A stretch of 41,734 bases of DNA, from NCBI RefSeq assembly GCF_004349245.1, contig NZ_SMLC01000055.1, forward strand, positions 1-41,734, in the 5' to 3' direction. This document shows positions 26,012 through 36,507 of this stretch, in pieces. The position numbers and the translations under genes are program-made. The notes beneath the pieces are model-generated. The model was not told the DNA's origin. It did no database searches and was given only the letters and a program-made list of their open reading frames with translations. Source of the DNA: Actinomadura sp. 6K520. GTDB lineage: Bacteria; Actinomycetota; Actinomycetes; Streptosporangiales; Streptosporangiaceae. Within the stretch, counting starts at the first letter, position 1, and every line of letters begins with the position of its first letter.

Positions 26012-27504
26012 TTCGCCTCCACCAGTGCCGGGGCCTGCGCCAGCAGGGGGCCGCCCCAGCGGTCTTCGAGGGCCCGCTCGACGGCGGCGCCGACGCGGTA
26101 CACGCGGTCGTCGCCGAGGACGGGCGCCATGATCTGCAGGCCGGCCGGCAGGCCGTCGGCGAGGCCGCACGGCACCGAGATCGCGGCGTTGCCGGTGAGG
26201 TTGGCCGGGATCGTGCACAGGTCGGCCAGGTACATCGCGATCGGGTCGTCGGCGCGCTCGCCGATCGGGAACGCGGTCGTCGGGGTGGTCGGCGACACCA
26301 GCACGTCCACCTGCTCGAACGCGGCCTCGAAGTCGCGCTTGATCAGCGTGCGAACCTGCTGGGCCTTGCCGTAGTAGGCGTCGTAGTAGCCCGACGACAG
26401 GGCGTACGTGCCGAGCATGATGCGCCGTTTGACCTCCGGCCCGAAGCCCTCGGCGCGGGTCAGCGCCATGACCTCCTCGGCGCTGCGGGTGCCGTCGTCG
26501 CCGACGCGCAGGCCGTAGCGCATCGCGTCGAAGCGGGCGAGGTTGGACGAGCACTCCGACGGGGCGATCAGGTAGTACGCGGGCAGCGCGTACGTGAAGT
26601 TCGGGCAGGACACCTCGACGACCTTCGCGCCGAGGGACTCCAGCAGCTCGACCGCCTCGGTGAAGCGCGCCGACACGCCCGGCTCGTAGCCCTCCCCCGC
26701 GAACTCCTTGACGACGCCGACGCGGAGCCCCGCGACGTCGGCGCGGCGCGCGGCCTCCACGACCGGCGGCACGGGCTCCGGCACCGACGTCGCGTCCATC
26801 GGGTCGTGGCCGCTGAACGCCTCGTGCAGCAGCGCCGCGTCCAGCACGTTGCGGGCGAAGGGGCCGGGCGTGTCCAGCGAGGACGCGAACGCGATCACGC
26901 CGTACCGGGACGACCCCCCGTAGGTGGGCTTCATGCCGACGATGCCGGTGACCGCCGCGGGCTGCCGGATGGAGCCGCCCGTGTCGGTGCCCGTGGACAG
27001 CGGCGCCTCGAACGCGGCGACGGCCGCGGACGAGCCGCCCGACGACCCGCCCGGGATCCGCTCCAGGTCCCAGGGGTTGCGCGACGTGCCGTAGGCGCTG
27101 TTCTCCGTGGACGAGCCCATCGCGAACTCGTCCATGTTCGTCTTGCCGAGGATCACCAGCCCGGCCCGGCGGAGGCGGGCCGTCACCGTCGCGTCGTACG
27201 GCGGCCGCCAGCCCTCCAGGATCTTGGACCCCGCCGTGGTGGGCATGTCCGTCGTGGTGAACACGTCCTTGTGCGCGATGGGGACCCCGGCCAGCGGGCC
27301 GAGTTCCTCCCCCGCCGCGCGCCGCTCGTCCACCGTGCGGGCCTGGGCCAGCGTCGCCTCGCGATCGACGTGGAGGAACGCCCGCACCTTGCCGTCCACG
27401 GCGGCGATGCGGTCCAGGTGCGCCTCGGCGACCTCGACCGCGGAGACCTCGCCGGCGGCCAGCAGCTCCCCGAGCTCCGCCGCCCCCTTCCCGACCAGCT
27501 CCAT
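26008..27504 (-). CDS. gatA: Asp/Glu-tRNA amidotransferase subunit A (glutaminase)
   Basis: A 498-residue amidase-signature enzyme that releases ammonia from glutamine for GatB. The Ser-cisSer-Lys triad is intact: Lys79 in [10 protein letters not shown], cis-Ser154 in [10 protein letters not shown] and nucleophile Ser178 in [32 protein letters not shown] and the C-terminal [18 protein letters not shown] are typical of GatA. ATG at 27502-27504 shares one base with the gatC stop; it ends in a GTGA overlap with gatB. Full family length. Confidence 0.96.
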   Translation of the reverse strand: MELVGKGAAELGELLAAGEVSAVEVAEAHLDRIAAVDGKVRAFLHVDREATLAQARTVDERRAAGEELGPLAGVPIAHKDVFTTTDMPTTAGSKILEGWRPPYDATVTARLRRAGLVILGKTNMDEFAMGSSTENSAYGTSRNPWDLERIPGGSSGGSSAAVAAFEAPLSTGTDTGGSIRQPAAVTGIVGMKPTYGGSSRYGVIAFASSLDTPGPFARNVLDAALLHEAFSGHDPMDATSVPEPVPPVVEAARRADVAGLRVGVVKEFAGEGYEPGVSARFTEAVELLESLGAKVVEVSCPNFTYALPAYYLIAPSECSSNLARFDAMRYGLRVGDDGTRSAEEVMALTRAEGFGPEVKRRIMLGTYALSSGYYDAYYGKAQQVRTLIKRDFEAAFEQVDVLVSPTTPTTAFPIGERADDPIAMYLADLCTIPANLTGNAAISVPCGLADGLPAGLQIMAPVLGDDRVYRVGAAVERALEDRWGGPLLAQAPALVEAK

Positions 27505-27803
27505 CAGGCCTCCTCGTCCAGGATCCGCGGGACGCGGAAGCGCTGCTCCTCTGCCGCGGGCGCGCCCGCGAGGGCCTGCTCGGGCGCGAGGGACTCCCGC
27601 ACCTCGTCGGCCCGGTAGACGTTGGTCAGCGGCAGCGCGTGCGAGGTCGGCGGGATGTCCTCCGCGGCGACCTCCTGCACCCGCGCGACCGCGGAGATGA
27701 TCTGGTCGAGCTGGGCGGCGAGATGGTCGAGCTCATCGTCGCCGAGCGCCAGCCGGGACAGCCGGGCGAGGTGCGAGACCTCATCACGGGTGATGGCGGA
27801 CAT
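27504..27803 (-). CDS. gatC: Asp/Glu-tRNA amidotransferase subunit C
   Basis: A 99-residue small subunit that wraps around and stabilises the GatA-GatB interface. The family pattern is clear: [60 protein letters not shown] and a C-terminal [11 protein letters not shown]. First gene of the operon, overlapping gatA by one base (TGATG). Upstream, a -10-like TAGGAT on the minus strand (27843-27848) is the only promoter hint in the 94-nt gap. Confidence 0.95.
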   Translation of the reverse strand: MSAITRDEVSHLARLSRLALGDDELDHLAAQLDQIISAVARVQEVAAEDIPPTSHALPLTNVYRADEVRESLAPEQALAGAPAAEEQRFRVPRILDEEA

Positions 27804-27897
27804 GAGAAAACCGTTCCTGCGGATCGATGGGATTCGCCGCCCATCCTATGGCCCGCACCCCTCTCACCCGACCCGATCGCCACCCGGCAAGCCGCCA

Positions 27898-28209
27898 TTA
27901 CTGCCCGGGAGGCGCCTGGCCCGGATGGGGCTGGTAGCCGGGCTGCGGCTGGCCGGGGTACGGCGGGTAGCCCGCGGCACCGGGCGGCATGGGCTGCGGC
28001 CGGTACGGCGGCGGGACGGCGGAGGCGCCCGAGAGGATGCTCCCCGCGAAGGTGGCGAGCGCGAGCACGCCGAACCCGCCGAGGATGGCCACCTGGACGG
28101 CGTACTTCTGGTTGCTGTCGGCGGTCACCGCGATCATGGAGAAGATGAAGCAGGCGATCGCGCCCGCCATGGACATGAGCGCGACGGCCACCCGGGAACT
28201 GTTACCCAT
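27898..28209 (-). CDS. Small membrane protein with proline-rich tail
   Basis: About 103 residues from the ATG at 28207-28209. Two hydrophobic helices (VALMSMAGAIACFIFSMIAV and VQVAILGGFGVLALATFAGS) are joined by TADSNQKYA, then a Pro/Gly/Tyr/Gln-rich tail with repeats of PGQ/PGY. Such tails on actinobacterial membrane proteins are disordered and cytoplasmic. There is no SD; TACTGT (a -10-like box on the minus strand) ends 7 nt before the ATG, so the transcript may be leaderless. It lies upstream of gatC on the same strand with a 94-nt gap. Family not recognised. Confidence 0.72.
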   Translation of the reverse strand: MGNSSRVAVALMSMAGAIACFIFSMIAVTADSNQKYAVQVAILGGFGVLALATFAGSILSGASAVPPPYRPQPMPPGAAGYPPYPGQPQPGYQPHPGQAPPGQ

Positions 28210-28356
28210 GGGCGGAACAGTAGCGACGCCCACCGACTGTTGACCCCGAGTCCAACGATCTTGCGATGAATTTTCCAGAAATCAACCCACATTGTTTAGT
28301 TCGCCCAGTGCGGGAACTCTCTGGTCGTCCCTCAGGACGAGCGAGAGGAGACCGCC

Positions 28357-28602
28357 GTGACCATCGGCGGCAGCATCGCGCTCCTCATCATCGGAGCGAT
28401 CCTGGCCTACGCGGTCAACTACGACGTCAGCGGCATCGACATCCGCCTGGTCGGCGTGATCCTGATGATCGGCGGCCTGGTCGGCCTTGTCATCGGCATC
28501 GTCCGGATGGTGTCCGCCCGCCGCGCCGTCGACCGCCGCCCGCCCCCACCCGTAGTCCGCGAAGAGCACTACTACGAGGACGAGTACCGCCGGGGATACT
28601 GA
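28357..28602 (+). CDS. DUF6458-family two-helix membrane protein
   Basis: An 81-residue protein from GTG at 28357 with GAGAGGAG 6 nt upstream. TIGGSIALLIIGAILAYAVN followed by YDVSGIDIRLVGVILMIGGL and VGLVIGIVRMV matches the actinobacterial DUF6458 pattern (M-T-I-G-G-S-I-x-L-x2-x-G-A-I-L-x-x-A-V-N). Both helices are followed by a basic, Pro-rich and then acidic cytoplasmic tail (RRPPPPVVREEHYYEDEYRR). No function is known for the family. It stands alone between minus-strand genes. Confidence 0.88.
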   Translation: MTIGGSIALLIIGAILAYAVNYDVSGIDIRLVGVILMIGGLVGLVIGIVRMVSARRAVDRRPPPPVVREEHYYEDEYRRGY

Positions 28603-28692
28603 GCTGCACACCGGCCGCACTCACTGACGCGACCACATCAGCCACCACCGCAACCCCGCGGCAACCTCAACGCCTGCGATCGCGTCCGGAGG

Positions 28693-28818
28693 CAGGTTTC
28701 GAGCGAAGCGAGAAACCTGATCGCGCAGCGAGCCGCAAGGCGAGCCGGAGCGATGCAGCGATCGCGCGCATTGCCCGCCGAAGGAAGGCGCCCTAGCGCC
28801 TGACGCCAAGGGCAATGC
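28693..28818. repeat. Cluster of palindromes, candidate dispersed structured element
   Basis: Three stems follow one another: CAGGTTTC (28693-28700)/GAAACCTG (28712-28719); GCATTGCCC (28768-28776)/GGGCAATGC (28810-28818); and, nested inside the latter, AGGCGC-CCTA-GCGCCT (28786-28801). Between them the sequence is rich in short GCGA/GATCGCG words. It fills the gap between the DUF6458 gene and the end of the second GGDEF-EAL gene, and its last stem can terminate the latter. Third-position statistics argue against coding. Confidence 0.6.
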
Positions 28819-28824
28819 AATGAA

Positions 28825-30945
28825 CTACGCAGCGGGTTCGGGGGCTCGTTGCATGTGGCGGCGGAGCCAGTCGGTGGCGGTGTCGGCGTCCATGGGGCGG
28901 CCGAAGTGCCAGCCCTGGGCGGCGTCGCAGCCCATCTCGCGGAGGGTCTGGGCGGTCGCGGGGTCTTCGACGCCTTCGGCGACCGAGCGCAGGCCCAGGG
29001 TGCGGACGAGGTCGACGATGGAGCGGACGATGACGGCGTCCTCGGTGGAGTCGGCGAGCCGTCCCACGAACGAGGCGTCGATCTTGATCTCCTCGACGGG
29101 GAGGCGCTTGAGGCGGACGAGCGAGGAGTAGCCGGTGCCGAAGTCGTCGAGGCTGAGCGGGATGCCGAGGTCGGCGAGGGCGCTGACGGTGTCGGAGGCG
29201 TAGGCGGGCTCGTTCATCAGGATCCGCTCGGTGATCTCAAGCTGGAGGGCCGCTGCGGGCAGGCCGCGGGCGAGCAGGCCCTCTTCGATCGTCTCGGTGA
29301 GGCCGGTGTCGAGGAGGTCGCGTCCGGAGGCGTTGACCGCGACCTGGACGGTGAGGTCCTCGCGCCACCACGCGGCGGCCTGGGTGAGGGCCGCCTCCAC
29401 GACGTGGTGGGTGATCGAGCGCATCAGGTACGTCTGCTCGGCGACGGACAGGAACGCCTCCGGTTCGAGGACGCCCTTGTCGGGATGCCGCCAGCGCAGG
29501 AGGGCCTCCATGCCGACGAGCTGGCCGTCCCGGAGGGAGACCTTCGGCTGGTAGAACAGCTCCAGCTCGGAGCGGTCGATGGCGCGGCGGAGGTCGCCGA
29601 GCATGCTGAGCCGGGCCGGGGAGTTGCGGTCCTTGGCGGGCGAGTAGATCTCGACGCCCGTGCGGGCCTCCTTCGCGTTGTACATGGCGACGTCGGCGCG
29701 CTGGAGGAGCAGCTCGAAGTCGGGCGCGTGGTCGGGGAACAGCGCGATGCCGACGCTGCCCTCCAGTTCGAACGACATGCCGTCGAGCCGCACGGGTTCG
29801 CTGAGCGCGGCCCGGAGCCGGGCGGCGACCTCGCGGGCGGCGGCCTCGTCGCGGACGGACGGCAGCAGCACCGCGAACTCGTCGCCGCCGAGCCGCGCGA
29901 CGAGGTCGCCGGGCCGGACGCTGTGGGTGAGGCGGTGCGCGACGAGCTGGAGGAGTCGGTCGCCGGTGGGGTGCCCGAGGGTGTCGTTGACCTCCTTGAA
30001 GCGGTCGAGGTCGAGCAGGAACAGGCCGGCGCGGTCGTGCGGCGGCTCGCTGCGGCGGCGTGGTCTTCCCACCGCGGCGAACGGGCCGCGCCTCCCGGCG
30101 CCGCGCGCCTCCGCGCCCCGCACTTCGGTGAGCGCCTCCTCGGTCCGGACGATGAGGAGCTTGCGGTTCGGGAGGCCGGTGAGCCCGTCGTGCAGGGCCT
30201 GGTGCTCGCGCCGGACGGAGACCGAGGCGTTCAGGTACACCGCGATGAACGGCAGGACGATGAGGGGCACGAACAGGGCGGAGCGGTCCATCGCCACGAC
30301 CATCAGCGGGGCCAGCCCGAGCAGCGCGAGGTGCACGAGGACCTGGTAGCCGAGGTCGACGCGGAGCGCCTTCGTCAGCGAGATCCGCTCGTGCAGGGCG
30401 ACGGCGGAGCCGACGAGCGTGTGGTTGCAGGCGAAGTAGACGGCGCCGGCGAGCGCTATCGCGGGCAGGTCGCCGCCGTCCGGCACCCACGGGTTCGTGG
30501 GGGTGGCGAGGACGCCGAAGACGGCGAGGACGAGTTGGGCCGCGCCGAGGCTGAGGGTGTACTGGGCGGCGTTGAAGGCGATGCGCTGCGGGCCGCGGCC
30601 GCGCAGTACCCCGCAGGTGATGACGGCGATGACCTGGAGGGCGGCGGCGATCGGCAGGCCCGCGTAGAGGAGCGCGGCGAACGAGAAGGTCGTGGAGGTG
30701 GTCGCGCCGTTGTTCTCCCTGGAGCCCGGGGTGATGATCGGGCGCAGCTCGCCGTAGATGATGAAGCAGCCGAGGATCCAGAAGACCGGCGCGCCGGCGA
30801 GCGCGTCCAGGTCGGCGCCGCTCAGCCCGGAGAACGCGGTGGCGCAGGCGGCCACGCCGAGCAGGATGACGACGACGAAGTAGATCCACAACGGGGAGCC
30901 GCGGCGCGGGGCCGTATTCCGCGTGTTGTTCGGGTCCTTCATCAC
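28825..30945 (-). CDS. Membrane GGDEF-EAL c-di-GMP signalling protein
   Basis: A 706-residue protein (GTG at 30943-30945 or ATG one codon later, GAGGA just upstream). Residues about 18-255 contain about seven hydrophobic helices and resemble the MASE-like sensor region; the GGDEF domain has VARLGGDEFAVLL with the motif at 353-357 and an intact I-site RPGD five residues before it; the EAL domain begins at 480 (MEALLRWRHP) and keeps VNASGRDL, LEITERILM, LDDFGTGYSSL, EIKIDASFV and VAEGVED. All catalytic residues of both modules are present. Next to ligA it occupies the place I recall for S. coelicolor SCO5495 (RmdB), a c-di-GMP phosphodiesterase affecting development; the equivalence is inferred from position and architecture. 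Confidence 0.9.
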   Translation of the reverse strand: MMKDPNNTRNTAPRRGSPLWIYFVVVILLGVAACATAFSGLSGADLDALAGAPVFWILGCFIIYGELRPIITPGSRENNGATTSTTFSFAALLYAGLPIAAALQVIAVITCGVLRGRGPQRIAFNAAQYTLSLGAAQLVLAVFGVLATPTNPWVPDGGDLPAIALAGAVYFACNHTLVGSAVALHERISLTKALRVDLGYQVLVHLALLGLAPLMVVAMDRSALFVPLIVLPFIAVYLNASVSVRREHQALHDGLTGLPNRKLLIVRTEEALTEVRGAEARGAGRRGPFAAVGRPRRRSEPPHDRAGLFLLDLDRFKEVNDTLGHPTGDRLLQLVAHRLTHSVRPGDLVARLGGDEFAVLLPSVRDEAAAREVAARLRAALSEPVRLDGMSFELEGSVGIALFPDHAPDFELLLQRADVAMYNAKEARTGVEIYSPAKDRNSPARLSMLGDLRRAIDRSELELFYQPKVSLRDGQLVGMEALLRWRHPDKGVLEPEAFLSVAEQTYLMRSITHHVVEAALTQAAAWWREDLTVQVAVNASGRDLLDTGLTETIEEGLLARGLPAAALQLEITERILMNEPAYASDTVSALADLGIPLSLDDFGTGYSSLVRLKRLPVEEIKIDASFVGRLADSTEDAVIVRSIVDLVRTLGLRSVAEGVEDPATAQTLREMGCDAAQGWHFGRPMDADTATDWLRRHMQRAPEPAA

Positions 30946-30980
30946 ATCCTCGGGGGGTTCGGGGGCCGTCCCCCGGCACC

Positions 30981-31007
30981 GGGCGTCCCCGGCCTCGGGG
31001 GACGCCC
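30981..31007 (-). other. Strong hairpin in the leader of the GGDEF-EAL gene
   Basis: GGGCGTCCCC (30981-30990) pairs with GGGGACGCCC (30998-31007) over 10 bp. It lies 36 nt before the start of the gene at 30945 on the minus strand and could be the ligA terminator or a 5' leader element. The other sequence of 30946-31197 holds no gene. Confidence 0.5.
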
Positions 31008-31149
31008 CCCGGGCGTTACGTCCGGAGATTCAGGTGTAGGTCGTGATGAGAGGGAGAGTACGGCCTTCGCTCAACTTCGCGAAACCGATTGCGTACGTTG
31101 CGTTATGCCCATGTTGCAACCCACCCCTCACCGTTGGGTAGTTGGAGTG

Positions 31150-31162
31150 TACCCCTGAGTAA
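31150..31162. promoter_or_regulatory. BldD-box-like sequence upstream of the GGDEF-EAL gene
   Basis: On the minus strand TTACTCAGGGGTA matches the BldD consensus as I remember it (TnACnCwGnGTnA) at all defined positions but one. BldD is the c-di-GMP-responsive developmental repressor of actinomycetes and is known to bind in front of c-di-GMP enzyme genes. The site is about 205 nt upstream of the gene start. One mismatch and no computed score keep this tentative. Confidence 0.35.
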
Positions 31163-31197
31163 CGCAAACCTGGTGGAAGTACCCCGAACACACCGCG

Positions 31198-33420
<2,223 letters not shown>

Positions 33421-34437
33421 CTACGCGGCCGCCTCGAAGAGCATCCTCGCGGCGTCGCGGCAGCGTGCGAGGGCGGCGCGGGCGTACCGCGGCGACGCGC
33501 CGGCCATCCCGCACGCGGGCGTGATCACCACCTGCTCGGCCAGCCGCGCGGGCGGGAAGCCGAGCCGCCGCCACAGCTCCCGCACCGGTTCCGCGGTCGC
33601 CCGGAGGGACGGCAGAGCGGTGTCGGTGGCGGGGACGGCGCCGAGCAGGAGGCCCGTCCCGGCGTCGATCGTCTCGCCCACCGCGTCGTCGTCGCGCCGC
33701 GGCACCCGGCTCAGATCGACCGAGATCGCCCGCGCGCCCGCGCCCCGCAGCAGGGCGAAGGGGACGTCCCGGGCGCAGCAGTGCACGACCGGGTATGCGG
33801 CGCCCTCCGCGCAGACCGTCTCGATCACCGTCCGGAGCGTGTGCTCCGCGACCGGCTCCTCGATCGCCCGCAGCCGGGAGAAGCCGCTGGCGGTCGGGAC
33901 CGTACCGGCGAGCGCCGCGGGCAGCGCGGGCTCGTCCAGCTGCAGGACGATCTCCGCGGCGGGCAGCCGGCGCCGGACGTCGGCGACGTGCGCGGCGGCG
34001 CCCTCCGCGAGCGAGGCGGCCAGGTCGCGGACGGCGCCGGGGTCCTTGAGCGCCCGGTCGCCGTGCCGCAGCTCGATCGTGGCGGCCAGCGTCCACGGCC
34101 CGCACACCTGGATCTTGAACGGCCCGTCGTGGGCCGCGGCGAGCTCCTCCAGGACGTCCAGGTCCCGGGCGAGGTGGTCGCGGGAGCGGAGCGTGTCGCG
34201 TCCTGGACGGTCGGAGAAGCGCCACCCGGACGGCTCCAGGTGCACCGGCATGTCGATCAGCAGCCCGGCCGTACGGCCGGTGATGTCGGCGCCCGGGCCC
34301 CGCGCGGGCAGTTCCGGCAGATGCGGCAGCTCCGGCAGCTCACCGAGGACGATCCGCAGCGCCTCCGCCGGGTCCGCACCGGGCCACGACCCGATCCCGG
34401 TCGCCGTCCCGGCCTGCCACGGGTAGTTGGTCGTCAC
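33421..34437 (-). CDS. Core MetE-like methyltransferase (cobalamin-independent methionine synthase family)
   Basis: A 338-residue TIM-barrel protein of the UROD/MetE C-terminal family; it lacks the N-terminal half of full MetE (about 750 residues). The start GTG at 34435-34437 has AGGG 8 nt upstream. Recognisable: GTATGIGSWPG at the N-terminus, VCGPWTLA, LQLDEPALPA, the zinc ligands His219 and Cys221 in VVHCCARD, and a third Cys in VITPACGMAGAS. At the place of the fourth ligand (Glu of I-S-x-E-x-S-R in MetE) this protein has Asp in ISVDLSR. Annotated as methionine synthase in actinomycetes, but short MetE homologues can use other methyl donors such as methylcobamide, so donor and acceptor are uncertain. 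It ends 57 nt before ligA on the same strand. Confidence 0.82.
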   Translation of the reverse strand: MTTNYPWQAGTATGIGSWPGADPAEALRIVLGELPELPHLPELPARGPGADITGRTAGLLIDMPVHLEPSGWRFSDRPGRDTLRSRDHLARDLDVLEELAAAHDGPFKIQVCGPWTLAATIELRHGDRALKDPGAVRDLAASLAEGAAAHVADVRRRLPAAEIVLQLDEPALPAALAGTVPTASGFSRLRAIEEPVAEHTLRTVIETVCAEGAAYPVVHCCARDVPFALLRGAGARAISVDLSRVPRRDDDAVGETIDAGTGLLLGAVPATDTALPSLRATAEPVRELWRRLGFPPARLAEQVVITPACGMAGASPRYARAALARCRDAARMLFEAAA

Positions 34438-34462
34438 ACACGGCACCCTACCGGCGCGGTGA

Positions 34463-35281
34463 TCACAGCAGTTCCGCGAGCCGGTCCAGGTAGCGGAGCG
34501 TGTCGTCCTCGGGCAGGGTCTTCAGGTTGAACAGGACCTCGTCCACCCCGGCGTCCTTCAGCTCCTCGACCGTGCCGGGGTCGCGCGGCACGCCGAAGAG
34601 CGTCACCGGGACGCGGCGGCCGGCCCGCTCCCGCAGCTCGGTGATCTGCGCCGCCAGCTCGCCGGTGTTGCGCCCGTAGATCGGCATCCAGCCGTCGCCG
34701 AACTCCACGACCCGGTCGAACGTCGTCGGCCCGGAGCCGCCGATCATGACGGGCGGGTGCGGGTCCTGGACGGGCTTGGGGTAGGAGAACACCGGGTCGA
34801 AGTCGACGAACTCGCCGTGGAACTCCGCCTCGTCCTCGGTCCACAGCTCCTTGATGGCCAGCACGCGTTCGCGGAGCAGCCGCATCCGGGTCGCCGGCTC
34901 GGTGCCGTGGTTGCGCATCTCCTCGCGGTTCCAGCCGGCGCCGACCCCGAACACGGCCCGCCCGCCGGAGACCAGGTCGAGCGAGGCGACCTCCTTCGCC
35001 AGCACGATCGGGTCGCGCTGGATCACCAGCGCGATGCCGGTGCCGACGCGCAGCCTCTCGGTCACGGTCGCGGCGGCGGTCAGCGCGACCAGCGGGTCGA
35101 GCGTCCGGTAGTAGTGCCGCGGCAGCTCGCTCCCGCCCGGCCACGGCGTCTCCCGCTTCACCGGGATGTGCGTGTGCTCGGCCAGGTAGAGCGACGCGAA
35201 CCCGCGCTCCTCCAGGGCCCGCCCCAGCGCGGCGGGCGCGATCCCGTCATCGGTCACGAACGTCGAAACACCGAACTCCAC
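34463..35281 (-). CDS. LLM-class F420-dependent oxidoreductase
   Basis: A 272-residue luciferase-like monooxygenase-family protein with a TIM-barrel fold. Family markers: MEFGVSTFVTDDGIAPAALG, FASLYLAEHTHIP, LRVGTGIALVIQRDPIVLAK, EVASLDLVSGGRAVFGVGAG, WNREEMRNHG, PVMIGGSGPTTFDRVVEFGDGWMP. This last block binds the cofactor phosphate; in actinomycetes such proteins usually use F420. The substrate is unknown. Start GTG at 35279-35281 with GGAGG 6 nt upstream. It ends 25 nt before the MetE-like gene, so the two may be co-transcribed. Confidence 0.9.
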   Translation of the reverse strand: MEFGVSTFVTDDGIAPAALGRALEERGFASLYLAEHTHIPVKRETPWPGGSELPRHYYRTLDPLVALTAAATVTERLRVGTGIALVIQRDPIVLAKEVASLDLVSGGRAVFGVGAGWNREEMRNHGTEPATRMRLLRERVLAIKELWTEDEAEFHGEFVDFDPVFSYPKPVQDPHPPVMIGGSGPTTFDRVVEFGDGWMPIYGRNTGELAAQITELRERAGRRVPVTLFGVPRDPGTVEELKDAGVDEVLFNLKTLPEDDTLRYLDRLAELL

Positions 35282-35329
35282 GGCACGCCTCCCATGTATC
35301 GCCTACGCGACCATAAGCCCCGCGCGCCC

Positions 35330-35346
35330 GGCCTGATTCCCAGGCC
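35330..35346 (-). terminator. Small hairpin after mnmA
   Basis: GGCCTG (35330-35335) and CAGGCC (35341-35346) pair around a 5-nt loop, 5 nt past the mnmA stop. It is short and lacks a U-run; weak terminator candidate in the 70-nt gap to the LLM gene. Confidence 0.35.
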
Positions 35347-35351
35347 CTCGG

Positions 35352-36440
35352 CTAAGCGGGGACGCGGGCCGTGTCGATGATCGTCGCGGAGGCCAGGACG
35401 TGGTCGCCGTCGTACAGGACGGCGGCCTGGCCCGGCGCGACGCCGCGGGCCGGGGCGGCCAGGCGGATGCGCAGGTCATCGCCGTCCTCCTCGGCCGTGC
35501 AGGCGTACACCTCGCCGTGCGCGCGGAGCTGCACCTCGCAGTCGAACGGACCGCTCCGGACGTCGCTCAGCCACACCGGACGCTCGCCGACGATCTCGGT
35601 GACGTCCAGCGACTCGCGCGGCCCCACGGTCACGGTGTTCGTCACCGGGGAGATGTCCAGGACGTAGCGGGGACGCCCGTCGGGCGCCGGGGTGCCGATG
35701 CGGAGGCCCTTGCGCTGGCCGATCGTGTAGGCGTAGGCGCCCTCGTGCTCGCCGACCTCGTTGCCGTCGGTGTCGACGATCGGGCCGGGCGCCGCGCCGA
35801 GCCGCTCGGCCAGGAAGCCGCGGGTGTCGCCGTCGGCGATGAAGCAGATGTCGTGGCTGTCGGGCTTGTCGGCCACCTGCAGGCCGCGCCGCTCCGCCTC
35901 ACGCCGGATGTCGGCCTTGGACGTGTCGCCGAGCGGGAACAGGGCGTGGGCGAGCTGCTCGGGGGTGCACACGGCCAGCACGTACGACTGGTCCTTGCCC
36001 GCGTCGACGCCGCGCCGCAGGACGGGGGCCGGGCCGGAGGCGTCCAGCCGTGCGTAGTGGCCGGTGCAGACGGCGTCGAAGCCGAGCGCCATCGCGCGGT
36101 CCAGCAGCGCCGCGAACTTGATCTTCTCGTTGCAGCGCAGGCACGGGTTCGGGGTGCGGCCCGCCGCGTACTCGCTCACGAAGTCCTCCACCACGTCCCG
36201 GTGGAAGCGCTCGGCGAGGTCCCACACGTAGAACGGGATGCCGATCACGTCGGCGGCGCGGCGCGCGTCCCTGGAGTCCTCCAGGGTGCAGCAGCCGCGC
36301 GCCCCCGTACGGTAGGACTGGGGGTTGCTGGACAGGGCCATGTGGACGCCGGTGACATCGTGCCCGGCCTCTGCGGCACGGGCGGCGGCCACGGCGGAGT
36401 CGACGCCGCCGGACATGGCGGCGAGTACGCGCAAAGTCAT
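35352..36440 (-). CDS. mnmA: tRNA-specific 2-thiouridylase
   Basis: A 362-residue ATP pyrophosphatase that installs sulfur at U34 of Lys, Glu and Gln tRNAs. The PP-loop [10 protein letters not shown] (10-19) binds ATP; Cys100 in [12 protein letters not shown] and Cys199 in SHDICFIAD are the catalytic pair that carries persulfide and forms the disulfide; GHYAR, KDQSYVL, and [12 protein letters not shown] are further family motifs. The length fits. Start ATG at 36438-36440; AAGGA is close upstream (2 nt), so the mRNA may have a short leader. Sulfur is delivered from a cysteine desulfurase, and one is encoded 2.1 kb away at 38530 on the same strand. Confidence 0.95.
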   Translation of the reverse strand: MTLRVLAAMSGGVDSAVAAARAAEAGHDVTGVHMALSSNPQSYRTGARGCCTLEDSRDARRAADVIGIPFYVWDLAERFHRDVVEDFVSEYAAGRTPNPCLRCNEKIKFAALLDRAMALGFDAVCTGHYARLDASGPAPVLRRGVDAGKDQSYVLAVCTPEQLAHALFPLGDTSKADIRREAERRGLQVADKPDSHDICFIADGDTRGFLAERLGAAPGPIVDTDGNEVGEHEGAYAYTIGQRKGLRIGTPAPDGRPRYVLDISPVTNTVTVGPRESLDVTEIVGERPVWLSDVRSGPFDCEVQLRAHGEVYACTAEEDGDDLRIRLAAPARGVAPGQAAVLYDGDHVLASATIIDTARVPA

Positions 36441-36507
36441 AGTCCTTCGAGCGTACGCGGCGTGGCCCGATCCCCCGACAGCATTTACGCGTACGATTGG
36501 GGCCGCT

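Noticed and set aside
28266..28796. A 176-codon plus-strand frame overlapping the DUF6458 gene
   Set aside because: It covers the palindrome cluster and overlaps a better-supported gene; its sequence is Arg/Ala-rich without domain features.
30946..31197. c-di-GMP riboswitch in front of the second GGDEF-EAL gene
   Set aside because: The leader has a strong GC hairpin but none of the conserved riboswitch core sequence that I know for class I or II.
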